Part shown: one piece after another, positions 31,641 through 41,495 of the stretch
How the letters are laid out: every line of letters starts with the position of its first letter
Numbering within the stretch: position 1 is the first letter of the stretch
DNA from: Tricholoma matsutake
Lineage: Eukaryota; Basidiomycota; Agaricomycetes; Agaricales; Tricholomataceae
Direction of reading: 5' to 3'
Length of the DNA stretch: 64,000 nucleotides
Assembly: GCA_026075535.2 (NCBI GenBank)
Contig: AP026538.1
Location: 15,136,337-15,200,336 of the forward strand
Position numbers and translations under genes: made by a program
Notes under the pieces: generated by a model
What the model saw: the letters and a program-made list of their open reading frames with translations, nothing else
What the model was told of the DNA's origin: nothing
The model's database searches: none

Positions 31641-31697
31641 TCAGTAGAACCACATTACAACAAGATGAATGACATACATGCTGCCCAAGTATAGAAC

Positions 31698-32123
31698 TAT
31701 AAGGGCAACCTCAGCCTCTAGCAAAGGGAAATCTGAAGTTAAAATTGTACTACATATTACAGGAATTGGAGGTGCACCTAGCAAAGGGAAATCTGAAGAG
31801 AAAACTCTGAGGACCCCTTTGCCAATGCCCAGTATATGTGAAGACTGCAAAAATCAAATAATAATCAAAAATAGAAAAGGTGGAGATAGGCAGATCAAGG
31901 CCACCAAATGATATCATACCAAGGGGTAGATGTTGGAAGGGGTGCTCCACCTCTAAATATAAATCTGTCAACATGCACAAATGTAATAGAAAGGGAAATC
32001 AGTAATAAAATAAGGAAAAATCATAGAAAATGAAGAATAGGAGGAAATGAAGTGAGGAAAAATATAGGACAAACGTAAAAAAAAATAGGCAAAACACACA
32101 GGGCACCCCCTAGTTTCCTTACA
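31698..32123 (-). repeat. LTR of a decayed gypsy-3-family element
   Basis: Plus strand TATAAGGGCAACC...TTTCCTTACA, reverse of the LTR at 57369-57792, 426 bp with both internal repeats. It shows many TG/CA differences from the young copies. Confidence 0.9.
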
Positions 32124-33270
32124 TCACCCCCTCTCTAAGATGCATTGCCCTGATGCATTTGAAATCACATATGACCAAAGTCAGTGACTTGAATGCAACA
32201 TGGTGCAGCAGTGTGCCATCGGTGGAATTCCTTGACTAAACAAGGGTATTCATTCTTTGATCCATGAGTTCTCCTCATACCCATAACCCTTCCGGTGCAC
32301 CAAATACTGGAGTTTTCCTTGATGCAACTGGCTGTCCAAGATCAACTTGACTCCACACTGGGGTTCTCCCTCGAATCTTGATCACTTTAGGCAGCAGTGG
32401 TGGATGTGAATGGCATCCCGGGAATGGATCTGGGGGAGCTGGAAGGAGTTTGACAACATGGAAGACTGGGTGGAGTCTGGACATGGAGGCTGGGAGGCAT
32501 AGACAATAGGCATGCATTCCAACACACTTGACAATGGGGAAAGGTCCCAGGAAGCAATGAGTGAGTTTCTTGGATGGATGTGTAGTCGAGATGTCACTGG
32601 AGTCAAGATAAACTCAATCACCAACCTTGTACTGAGGGGTTGGAGAATGGCATTGGTTGTAAAAGCACACCTTGTCATCCTTCACCTTTGCTAAGGCTGC
32701 CTTTGCCTCCTCCAAGCTATCCCGCATGCGTTCTGTGAACTCATTCACCGTCTTGATGTGTGAGGGAGTTTGGCAAGGTTCAAATCCCATGCATGGATGC
32801 TGTCCGGTGTCTAAGAGGAAAGGGGTCTGTTGAGTGGAAGCATGGACATGTTTGTTGTATCCAAACTTGGCCAAGGGGAGAAGATTGTCCCAATTGTCCT
32901 GGTGCTCATTGACAAAGATGTGGATGTACTGCTTCAGTTCCTGGTTGACTTGCTCAGTCTGGCCGTCAGTTTGTGGGTGATAGGCAGTCGAAGCAAGGAG
33001 TTTGATCCCCAGAAGTCAGTACAGCTTGCAAGTGAACTCTGCCACAAACTGAGGGCCACAGTCAGAGAGGAAAGCACCAGGAAATCCATGTAATTTCCAC
33101 ACATGGTGGAGATAGAGTTGGGCAGCACCCAGGGTGCTGACAGTGGTATGAGTGGGAATGAAGTGAGCACATTTTTCTACTGAATCAACTGTGCCCATCA
33201 CCACATCAAACCCATTTGACTCTGGCAACTCCACCACAAAGTCAACACTGGCAACATCCCAATGACTTTC
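32124..33270 (-). pseudogene. Decayed gypsy-3-family integrase/chromodomain fragment
   Basis: Closely related to gypsy-3 pol from ESRWDV onward: SVDFVVELPESNGFD, FLSDCGPQFVAEF, DGQTEQVNQELKQY, STQQTPFLLDTGQHP, MSRLHPVFHVVKLLP, then the start of the chromodomain in a shifted frame. Differences from gypsy-3 are mainly Arg to Cys, His, Gln or stop, that is CG to TG or CA. It is cut on the right by E4. Confidence 0.88.
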
Positions 33271-33517
33271 AACTGAACCGAAGTCCGGTTTGTCAGGTGG
33301 CTATTTATAGGAATGGTCTTTTGCAGTCCAGTTGCCAGTCTTTTGCTTCAAAGAATATCATCAAACGAATGAAAACTGGTTTATATGTCATGTAAGCTAT
33401 TTCCCCCGATTTCCACACATAATGCCTTCAATTTTGCTCCATGGATCATCAAAAACAGTTGAGAACTGAGAGAGATATCAGTAATTTACACTCCCCCACC
33501 TATTCCAATTGGACTCT

Positions 33518-33655
33518 CTGGAATCCAGTTATTCTGACTGGATTCCACTGGAGTCCAGTTATTCTGACTGGATTCCACTGGAGTCCAGTTATTCTGACTG
33601 GATTCCACTGGAGTCCAGTTATTCTGACTGGATTCCACTGGAGTCCAGTCATTCT
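33518..33655. repeat. 30-bp subterminal tandem repeat of C
   Basis: Unit TTCTGACTGGATTCCACTGG plus 10 nt (AGTCCAGTTA), about 4.5 copies at an exact 30-bp period. Inverted partial copies of the TGGAnTCCA core recur near the right end (35008-35210). Confidence 0.85.
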
Positions 33656-33789
33656 GACCGGATTCCAGTTATTCCAGACTCCAAGTTATGCATGTTTAGT
33701 TTAATTAACTTACAGTATACAACAGTAGAAAGTCAAGTCAAGTCAAACTTTGAGTCCTGAAGTTCCTCAGTTGCCTACAAAATTAATTG

Positions 33790-33866
33790 GTGCAGAGCAA
33801 GGATTGAACTCAAGGCCTCATGTGATAAACCAAACACCATGCTCAACCAGTTGAGCCACAGGAGAA
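33790..33866 (-). promoter_or_regulatory. tRNA-like sequence, outward facing (C left)
   Basis: Minus strand box A in TGGCTCAACTGGTTGAGCAT (complement of 33839-33858) and box B GAGTTCAATCC (complement of 33801-33811), ending CTCTGCACCA, which looks like a retained tRNA 3' end with CCA. The best tRNA-like copy in the window. Confidence 0.75.
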
Positions 33867-33961
33867 TTATTAACTAGCTATTATAAAGTTTATTTCTGAC
33901 ACACAAACTCACAACTCCATTTTTTCAAAGTAGATAATTAAGATCAAATTTTTTAAAATTT

Positions 33962-34245
33962 AAGCCCATCCCTCCCCCACAGACAAAATGGGGGAGGGGG
34001 AGGTGTAATAATATTAAATAATTAAAACTACAAAAAAAACCTCCCCATGCGAAATGCGGGGGAGGGGGAGGGGATGCGACCCTGCTGTGCTAGGTGAGTT
34101 GTCTGTCATTCCACCCATGATCCACCCCATGAGCAGTTGCTCGTGAGGCTGGGGGCAGGTGGTGTGTCGTCGTCTCCTATCCGGGCACCTAGGCATCATT
34201 CCACCCATGTTCTGCCCCATGAGCAGTTGCTCATGAGGCTGGGGG
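33962..34245. repeat. Hairpin arrays of C
   Basis: CCCTCCCCC/GGGGGAGGG palindromes at about 33966-34002 and 34040-34072, then ATGAGCAG-NN-GCTCATGAGG palindromes at about 34121 and 34204. Same order as in A and B. Confidence 0.6.
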
Positions 34246-34541
34246 TGGGTGGCTTGTCGTTGTTTCTCGCCATCATCCCTGTTTGGATTTCTGTCTTTTT
34301 TTGGGGGGGGGGGGAGGGGAGGGGTTTGGGCACATCAGTGCGATGTGGCGGATGTACGGGGGTTGGTGGGTGCTTACTAGGCAGGTATCCCCCTTCTGGG
34401 GTCTCCTGGCATCCCTCTGCACCCACCTAGCCCGTGTCAACAGCCTCACATCCCATTTGAAAGGTGAGGAGGGGATTGGGTGGCTGTGGGCATGTGTTGA
34501 GCATTTTTCGTTGCAGCAGGTCATCCCCAGTAGTATATAGC

Positions 34542-34641
34542 CTATATAGCAATAAATTACAATTAGTTGATTTATAAAAAGAAAAAGAAAAAAGAAAAAA
34601 ACTTATCTATGGCCCAAACAACAATTGCCATCGTTTGGGCC
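34542..34641 (-). other. Hairpin/intron module of C (donor altered)
   Basis: GGCCCAAACAAC/ATCGTTTGGGCC hairpin (34611-34641) followed on the minus strand by ATAG|ATAAGT, T-rich sequence, CAACTAAT and a TATATAG acceptor. The donor GT is AT here, as in B module 2. Confidence 0.5.
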
Positions 34642-34901
34642 TGCATTCCATCCAGTCGGCTCATTTGAAGGTGGTGGTGATGGTGGCAGTGGGCATGGGA
34701 ATGGTGGTGGCAGGTGCACACACAGTGGTGGTGGTAGAGTGGAGAGGAGGAGGAGGCAGCATTGATGACGGTGGTGGTGGTTGTGAGCTGGCAGTCACAT
34801 GTCACATGTAATGCAATATGCATGTTTGCATATTCCGTTAATGGCTGTAACCATGCACCTTGGTTGGGTAATAAAGGTATTAGATGTATGTAGACAAATA
34901 A

Positions 34902-34980
34902 TTACTTGGTAGCTCAGTGGTTAAGCATGCTGTTATGTGTGCAGACCCAAGGTTGAGTGTTCAATTCTTGTTGCACATCA
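34902..34980 (+). promoter_or_regulatory. tRNA-like sequence, outward facing (C right)
   Basis: TAGCTCAGTGGTTAAGCATG (34910-34929) is a strong D-arm/box A match; box B GTGTTCAATTC (34957-34967) is slightly off consensus. Points to the right TIR. Confidence 0.7.
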
Positions 34981-35754
34981 AAATGTTATTTGGAAAAGCA
35001 CATGCATTCCAGTTATTCTGGTTATGCTAGTTGCTGTGCATCTGGTTGATCTGACTGTTCCAGGTAAAAATGAGTCCAGGTAGATTCCAGGGATTCCAGA
35101 GGTAAAATTGACCCTCCAGTCCGATCAGAATTATGAATTGTGAGAAAAATATATGTAAATCGAATTCCCTGGAATTCCAGAAATTCCGATTGGAATGGGC
35201 ATTCTGACCAGAATAGGTGGAGGAATGTAATGTACTCAGAGATATGACCAAATACATTTTGCATGAGTATTTTGTTGTGATTAAAATAACTTTGATTGTA
35301 CTGCTTATACCTTGTGTTACAAAATTGTTGGGTACAATTGGACACCATCCAAGACATAAAAATAACACACATAAACATCTGTACCATGTATCTTTGATTA
35401 ATTTAACACCCCTCACAAGCTGCAACTACATACTACAACTACAACTACAACCTACAAACTACAACATGTAATACAATATACTTTTGTTTTGGTCATATCT
35501 CAGTCAAATCTTGATGAAATCTCTTAAACTTTAGACCAGTTGCCGGAGAATTATGATATCCAACTGCTGGTGTAACCGTTAAATGGTCCGGGTAATAGTT
35601 GCTGAGAAACATATGGGATATATTGGTACAACAAATTTTACAAGAAAAAGTCGGTTTGGACTGGTTTTTACTGGTCCATGGACCAATATGGACCGGTCCT
35701 ATGTGGTCCAGTTGCAGTCCATCAATATCTGGGTGTTGAAATTAACCCTGAGAT

Positions 35755-35878
35755 ACATGCTGCATACATGAGGCAATACATGCTGAATACATGAGGCAAT
35801 ACATGCTGAATACATGAGGCAATACATGCTGAATACATGAGGCAATACATGCTGAATACATGAGGCAATACATGCAAC
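35755..35878. repeat. 23-bp minisatellite
   Basis: Five near-perfect copies of ATACATGAGGCAATACATGC plus TGA, flanked by partial copies (ATACATGCTGCATACATG). Immediately outside E4. Confidence 0.9.
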
Positions 35879-37265
35879 ATACACATGTTACTGTGCTTAC
35901 TGTGCATACATGTGGTAAACACATTCCCAAGTCATGTGACATCCTTATTATTATGTATATAAGGAGAACCTGTACCATAGTAGGAATATTGTGATAGGTT
36001 GTCTCCTCGGCTCAAAGGCCGATACATCATTCTAAACACATTCTAATCACATCGGCTAACTCCTACAAGGTCCCAGATGCAGTGCGACCCAGTCTATCGA
36101 TCGCGACATCATATCGACCGCATCGAAACATCACCAGCAACATCAATCGTACCAAGAGACCACATTGCACAACCTTAGGACTATGTCAAAAGCCCCTAAG
36201 ACCCCTTCTAAATGACCATCAAACATCCCCAATCATCTTCGAACAAACCACGACTGCGATCGAACATCATTGACCATCATCGAGCATCATCAATTGATAT
36301 CGACCATCATCGAGCATCATCAATTGATATCGAGAGACTACGAGTGACATCGGGGGCCGCATTTGTTATCTATATGGTGGAATACCATGTGCCAGGAAGG
36401 ATTCCAACTCGTGCCCATAGTAGGTCAGCCTCGTTCCCAGTCCCTATCGCACACAGAACCCACTGGATGAATTATTGGGAGACTTAGCATGATTTATACA
36501 CAAAGGACAGTCCCCTTTTAGTTCTATACTCTTTATTACTATTTCATCATATGATATATATCTTTCTTGTTCGGAATTCCAGTCTCCTTTTTGGCCTTGT
36601 GCCTTAACTCATATCTTTTGCCTCATGTTCTACACATGTTTCTCATTCCATTTTAGGAAGTTTCTTTAAAACATATAAAACTCTGTAGTATCTACTTGGA
36701 AATAGAGGAAATTGTCTTCACCTATTGTCTCATATACAGTTCTAAGCATCCGATCAATCTTCTAAAAACAATCTAAGTCTCTATGAGTTTTCTCAATCGA
36801 TGAGAAACCTCTGCAATCATCATCGTCCTCGATCTTCCTACAATCCTCTGATCATTATCACTAGCAACCATTTCAACATGTCCTAGCCATCAGCTATAGC
36901 CTTCGTATACTTTCTACCTATCGAAAGGTCCTCAGAATTCACACTTCGACCATTGATGATAGAACTCATTCACCGTCGATCTCCTCGATTGTCCTCGATA
37001 TCAATCAATACTCAATCAGACCATGCCAAACACCTTCGTCTCCCATAGTGCTACCTTCACGACTAGTACCAACTAGTTATCTACCCATAGGTTGGACCAC
37101 GAACATTCAGAACATCTCGCTCCCTTCCTCTGACTCGTCACAAATATTGTCGATTGCCTCATCAGCTGTTTTGGTGGTTTTCCTGGGTTGAGTATCATCA
37201 ACAGTGTTCTTACCTCTGCTAACCCTAGCTGTAAGTCTTACTAAACCCCAGGTAGGTTGTAAAGA
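35879..37265. other. Unassigned repeat-type DNA, no gene seen
   Basis: A possible promoter-like stretch (ATGTATATAAGGAGAACC, about 35955) and a 31-bp tandem pair (36268-36331, ACCATCATCGAGCATCATCA core) are present. CATC/ATCG-rich low-complexity sequence follows. An LTR or leader origin is possible but no terminal repeats or coding homology was found. Confidence 0.4.
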
Positions 37266-37269
37266 ACTT

Positions 37270-38500
37270 GCTGTCTCTTCTGCTGTGCAGTGTATATAGT
37301 CTGCTCCAACACTGGGTCAGTGTCTTGTACTACCTGCAAACGCTCCAAATCTCCCCGACACAAACCCTATGGATTTCTGAAGCAACTTCCAGTCCCGGAA
37401 AGGCCTTGGAACTCAATTTCCATGGACTTCATCGAACAGTTACCAGACTCCAATGGTCACACTGCCATCCTAGTCATTGTAGACTGACTCTCCAAGCAGG
37501 GTATCTTTATCCCCACAGTAAACAAAATCACGGCACAAGAACTTGCTAATCTCTTCGTCATGCACGTCTTCTCCAAACATGGTGTTCCATCCCACATCAC
37601 CTGCGACCGGAGTTCTGAGTTCATTTCCCATTTCTTCCGCTCTCTCGGGCAAGCCCTGGACATGAAAATCCATTTCACTTCAGGTTACCATCCAGAAGGC
37701 AACGGACAAACTGAACGCCTCAACCAGACCCTCAAACAGTACTTGCGGATCTTCTGCAACTACCAACAGGACAACTGGTCCCAGCTTTTACCCTTAGGGG
37801 AATTTGCATACAACAATGCTCCCTCAGCTTCCACCAGAGTTTCACCCTTCTTCGCCAACAAGGGTTACCACCCAAACATCACGGTTTTCCCGGAGCATGA
37901 ACTAGCCTCACAACGCGCACGCCATTTTGTGGTTGACCTTGATGATCTCCACCAGGAACTCCAGAAGCAACTCTCAGAAGCACAGAAGCACTATCAAGGT
38001 CCTGCAGACAAATGGTGGGCACCCGCTCCTGACTTCAAAATCGGTGATTACACTTTCATCAAAGGCGAGCACCTACACACTACAAGACCCTCCAAGAAGC
38101 TCTCAGAAAAGTTCTATGGCCCTTTCGAGATCATTGCCTGTCTGGGTACTCACTTGGTTACCCTTCGACTTCCGGATCACCTCTGGAGTGTCCACCCAGT
38201 ATTCCATCTCTCCCAACTAGAAGAAGACACTCCCAACACAATTCCTAATCATATTCAACCTCCACCTCCTCCAGTCATTATAGATAACGAACTGGAGTAC
38301 GAGATTGCGGAAATCCTCGATTCAAAGATTGACAACCGCCGTTGATGCAAGTTACTCTATTTCGTATGGTGGGAAGGTTACCAAGGAACCAATGAAGAAA
38401 CCTCCTGGCTTCCAGCTATGGAACTTGATCATGCCCAAGAACTTGTTATGGACTTTCACACTCGTTACCCAGGAAAACCCGGACCTCTTCCCACTTAACA
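37270..38500 (+). pseudogene. Gypsy-1-family integrase and chromodomain fragment
   Basis: Plus-strand relative of 8400-9700: CTTCKRSKSPRHKPYGFLKQ, SISMDFIEQLPDSNGH, ITCDRSSEFISHF, NGQTERLNQTLKQY, LHTTRPSKKLSEKFYGPFE, WSVHPVFHLSQLEED and EYEIAEILDSKIDN. One stop follows LVIVD and another lies within the chromodomain after DNRR. Fewer lesions than gypsy-1. The upstream parts are absent. Confidence 0.88.
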
Positions 38501-38578
38501 CCCTTCATTTCAAAACAAGATCCTCAAAAATTATTATTAGAAAATTTAAAAGAAAACTCCAGATTCCCTGCCCATTTC

Positions 38579-38845
38579 CTACTCCTCCCCTACTCCCTCA
38601 CCCCCTGCTTCATCAGCAAGTCCCAGCAGCCTCCAACTCCTCCTCCTCTTCACCCTCTTCTTCTTCTTCTGTTCCTCCTCTGCAGCCTTTTTCTCAGCCT
38701 CCACCCTAGCCGCCTCCACTTTTGCAGCCTCCTCAGCAACCCTGTGCTCCTCAGCCTCCCTCGCCTCTTCCTCAAGCTGGAGCTCCTCCATCAACTTCTC
38801 TTGCTGGGCCCTGAGGGCCGCAATCTTCTCAGCATGCGAGGACAT
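38579..38845 (-). pseudogene. Antisense accessory ORF, second copy (truncated)
   Basis: Starts MSSHAEKIAALRAQQEKLM on the strand opposite to the flanking integrase, at the same place (between pol and 3' LTR) as the ORF at 7378. Glu/Ala-rich coiled coil (EEAREAEEHRVAEEAAK), then KKKKRVKRRR. It ends before the Cys-rich part, so the copy is truncated or diverged. Confidence 0.6.
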
Positions 38846-38964
38846 GTTAGAGGTGGTGGTGATTGAAGAAAAAGCCTGGGAACCCATCAACATCAAAATC
38901 AACATACCCGATTTGGATTCGAACCTTCATGTGCCTCGTAGGCTTGGCACTAAGGGGGAAATAC

Positions 38965-39542
38965 TGTCAAGACCAATTCTTCCGACCGGACTTCTGATCA
39001 TTTTCCGCCCCCTTCCCAGCCACCTTACATCACAGCCCACCTCCTATCAGCAGCACTGCCTAGAAACAAAATTCCCTCATTTCCAATTAGGTGAAACAGT
39101 TTCAGGAATTGCCTTGGAAGCCAGTTTTTATATTAACCACAGCCTCGGAAACTCCAACCTGAGTATTTAAGCTAGCTACTTTCATTTTGTATTGCCAGTT
39201 TGTAAATCAACCAAGTCTCCCACTTAATCCTATCCTCTTTAAACTCCAATTACATTCTTAAGTCATTCTCGAACTCTTACTCATCCTCTCCAGAAATTCT
39301 CCAGACCTCTGATCATCTTCCTTACCCTCGCCTTGAAATTAGGACACTTGACGAGGAGAAGGGTGCAACTCTTATAAGTTGAAGCCAAGTCCTTTCTGCT
39401 CCCCCACTTGGTGCGACACATCAAGTAAACCCTGCCCCAGAATTCCATAGGATTCCCTGTCTTACTCCATCCAACCACTACAACTTCTATTGTCCAGGTA
39501 CGACTGGTCCAATGACTTCCCCTTCGAGTTCAGTACTTAACA
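38965..39542 (+). repeat. Gypsy-1-family 3' LTR (578 bp, diverged)
   Basis: TGTCAAGACCAATTCTTCC to TCAGTACTTAACA, preceded by CTAAGGGGGAAATAC (polypurine tract). Shorter than the 706-bp gypsy-1 LTR and clearly diverged. No 5' partner is in the window. Confidence 0.85.
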
Positions 39543-39639
39543 CCATGACAACCTGTGACACTGTGCCATGGGTCATGGTAATCAGCGGGTCAGCAATTTC
39601 CAATACCATACCTGTACCTGCACACCCCGTGACCTGAAC

Positions 39640-41495
39640 ACTGCAATTTTCACTGTACCCATGTTATTCCCTAGGGACATCATACTGAGTTGCTGCATTT
39701 TGGAAGGAGAGGTTGGAATTTCCATTAGGTTTGGCTCCAGAGGCAATGGGAGCAGCGAGAGATAGCTCCATATGCTCTGCTAAAGTGAGATCCATGAGGT
39801 CATCAATTAGTTCAGGAACAGGAGGTTCAGAGGGGGGTTGAGGCATGGTGAATAGTATAGATTCATGCTGGGGAAAGCTTTGACGTGATTTGGCAGTTGA
39901 CAATAAGTTGCATGACATGCATTTTAAGCTCTCAAGTCTTGCAACACGTTCACAGAGCATAGACAGGGACAAGAAAAAATGTCATCAGGGCTGAAAACAT
40001 GTTAACCAGTATGTATTAATGTCAGTCAGAATTGTTGCGCTTAGTAAAAACATAGGAATTTTTGTGGCATTGGGAGTTTGCAAACTATGCCCAGAGGGAC
40101 CCAATTAGCCTTCAATGGATGCACATTAGGGAGAGCTTCATACCTTTTCCCCCAGATCTATTCCTCACAACACCCTTCTCCTGGAATTTATTCAAGTTTT
40201 ACATAGCACATTTTCATGTAATAAATGGTGAACGTGGATTTGCGGCCCCTAAAAAAATCAGAAAAATCAGACAGTGGCATAGAGCAAAAGGGATAGCAGT
40301 GCCCTTTGATGTATTAAAATAAAGTAGAGCCAACTCATGCTCATTTGCTTTCTGGGCTCGTGTTCATCCTGCCTGATAGAAATCAACTTTCTGAGGGTCT
40401 ATATTGCAAACACAATGAGTGGAATGACTTGATGATAATAGAGAGTTCACCAGTGCCCAGCATCAGAAAATTGAACCAAAATAGAAAGCAGACAACAGAG
40501 AACTGGCTCTCAGCTGAAGTAGGGATCTCAGGCACAACAGCAAAACCAGATCAAATTCACACTGTTTATCCATCAAACAGGCACAGCTCCCAAATAAGGA
40601 GAACTGAATGATCAGAATTTGGTACGGACCTTGCCATATACATAGTGCATAGATCTACAACAGTGAAATCACTGGAAACCTTGCCTGTTAAGAGAAGGAG
40701 GACACTGTCCAAGTACCTGGTCTGTCCGACTTCCTGACCAGGCACAGTACCTTGTAAAAGATTGTATGACCATCACAATACTGTGACCATTTTCAGGAGA
40801 CAGTCACCCAGTTGGGCTGAGTGTGTCCAGAAAACTGCCCTTGCTGCTCCTTCATAAGAAGGGAAAATAAGGCCCATTCATTTGGAGTATGTATTGGAAG
40901 GATTTCAAACCATGTTTGTTTAAGTGCTGCAAGATGAAGGTGTTGTGTCTTCTTCTGAACTGCAAAGTCTTGATTGAAGCCATCCATTCCAAGGGTTTGC
41001 TTTGTCAAAGGTGCAAGGGGTAGGATTCAAAAGGTCTCAGATAATTGTTTGAAATCATAACTGTTTACCCATCCTTGTAAGAAGGCATCACTTGTGATGT
41101 CAGCCAGCCTTGCAACTTGGTTACATGTCCAGATGTCAAGGAACCATTGTAAGATGTTCCTGTTCAGTTGTAGGTTCCCACCTAAGCAGTAGGAGTTTCA
41201 TAAGCATGGATACACTCTTTATAAACCATTGAATACATACCCTTAGATTGTGGTGGAGACAATAGTCACACAACAAATTCATGCCAAACTGAGGTGATGC
41301 ATTGTAGGAGCCAAAACACTTTGCAATGTTCTGATGGATCCCACCTTCCACATTGTTAGTCCCTTGAATACAGTGATAGAGTTTCAGATCATTCTTATCC
41401 TTCCCCTCAATCATGTAAAGATCAATTCCTGGGGGACAGAGTAGTAGCCAAGGCAAACATTTTTGAGGATGCTCTGTGCCTTCTCCCATGATGCA
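39640..41495 (-). pseudogene. Unrecognised multi-exon repeat-type gene, C-terminal part
   Basis: Minus-strand pieces: CIMGEGTEHPQKCLPW, PPGIDLYMIEGKDKNDLKLY, HCIQGTNNVEGGIHQNIAKCFGSYNASPQ, then TKQTLGMDGFNQDF and, near 39972-39664, SMLCERVARLESLKCMSCN. The GTNNVEGGIHQ segment seems familiar from agaricomycete multi-copy proteins of transposon type, but I cannot name the family. Broken by stops. It joins 43122-44063 across element F. The region 40062-40620 holds no supported coding sequence. Confidence 0.5.

Larger units (their letters stand above)
33479..35237. mobile_element. TIR element C (1,759 bp, uninterrupted)
   Basis: Left end CAGTAATTTACACTCCCCC; right end GGTGGAGGAATGTAATGTACTC. The 8-bp TSD AGAGATAT lies at 33471-33478 and 35238-35245, within E4. 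It has a 30-bp subterminal tandem repeat, outward tRNA-like sequences, C/G-rich hairpins (33962-34075), GCGAGCAG-type hairpins (about 34121 and 34204) and one hairpin/intron module. No transposase. Confidence 0.9.
33271..35720. mobile_element. TIR element E4 (E family, ends degraded) hosting C
   Basis: Flanks of C from 33271 and to about 35720 match E2 in reverse orientation: the CATGGATCATCAAAAAC block, GATATGACCAAA, GTCATATCTCAGTCAAATC and a terminal run of GGTCC motifs. Neither perfect TAGTGTTTAAAGG terminus survives and no TSD is seen. No ORF of note. Confidence 0.65.

Noticed and set aside
33509..33760. Repeat-protein ORF spanning the 30-bp repeat of C
   Set aside because: An exact 30-bp DNA repeat is open in all frames by default; it lies in the subterminal region, and A and B have no counterpart.
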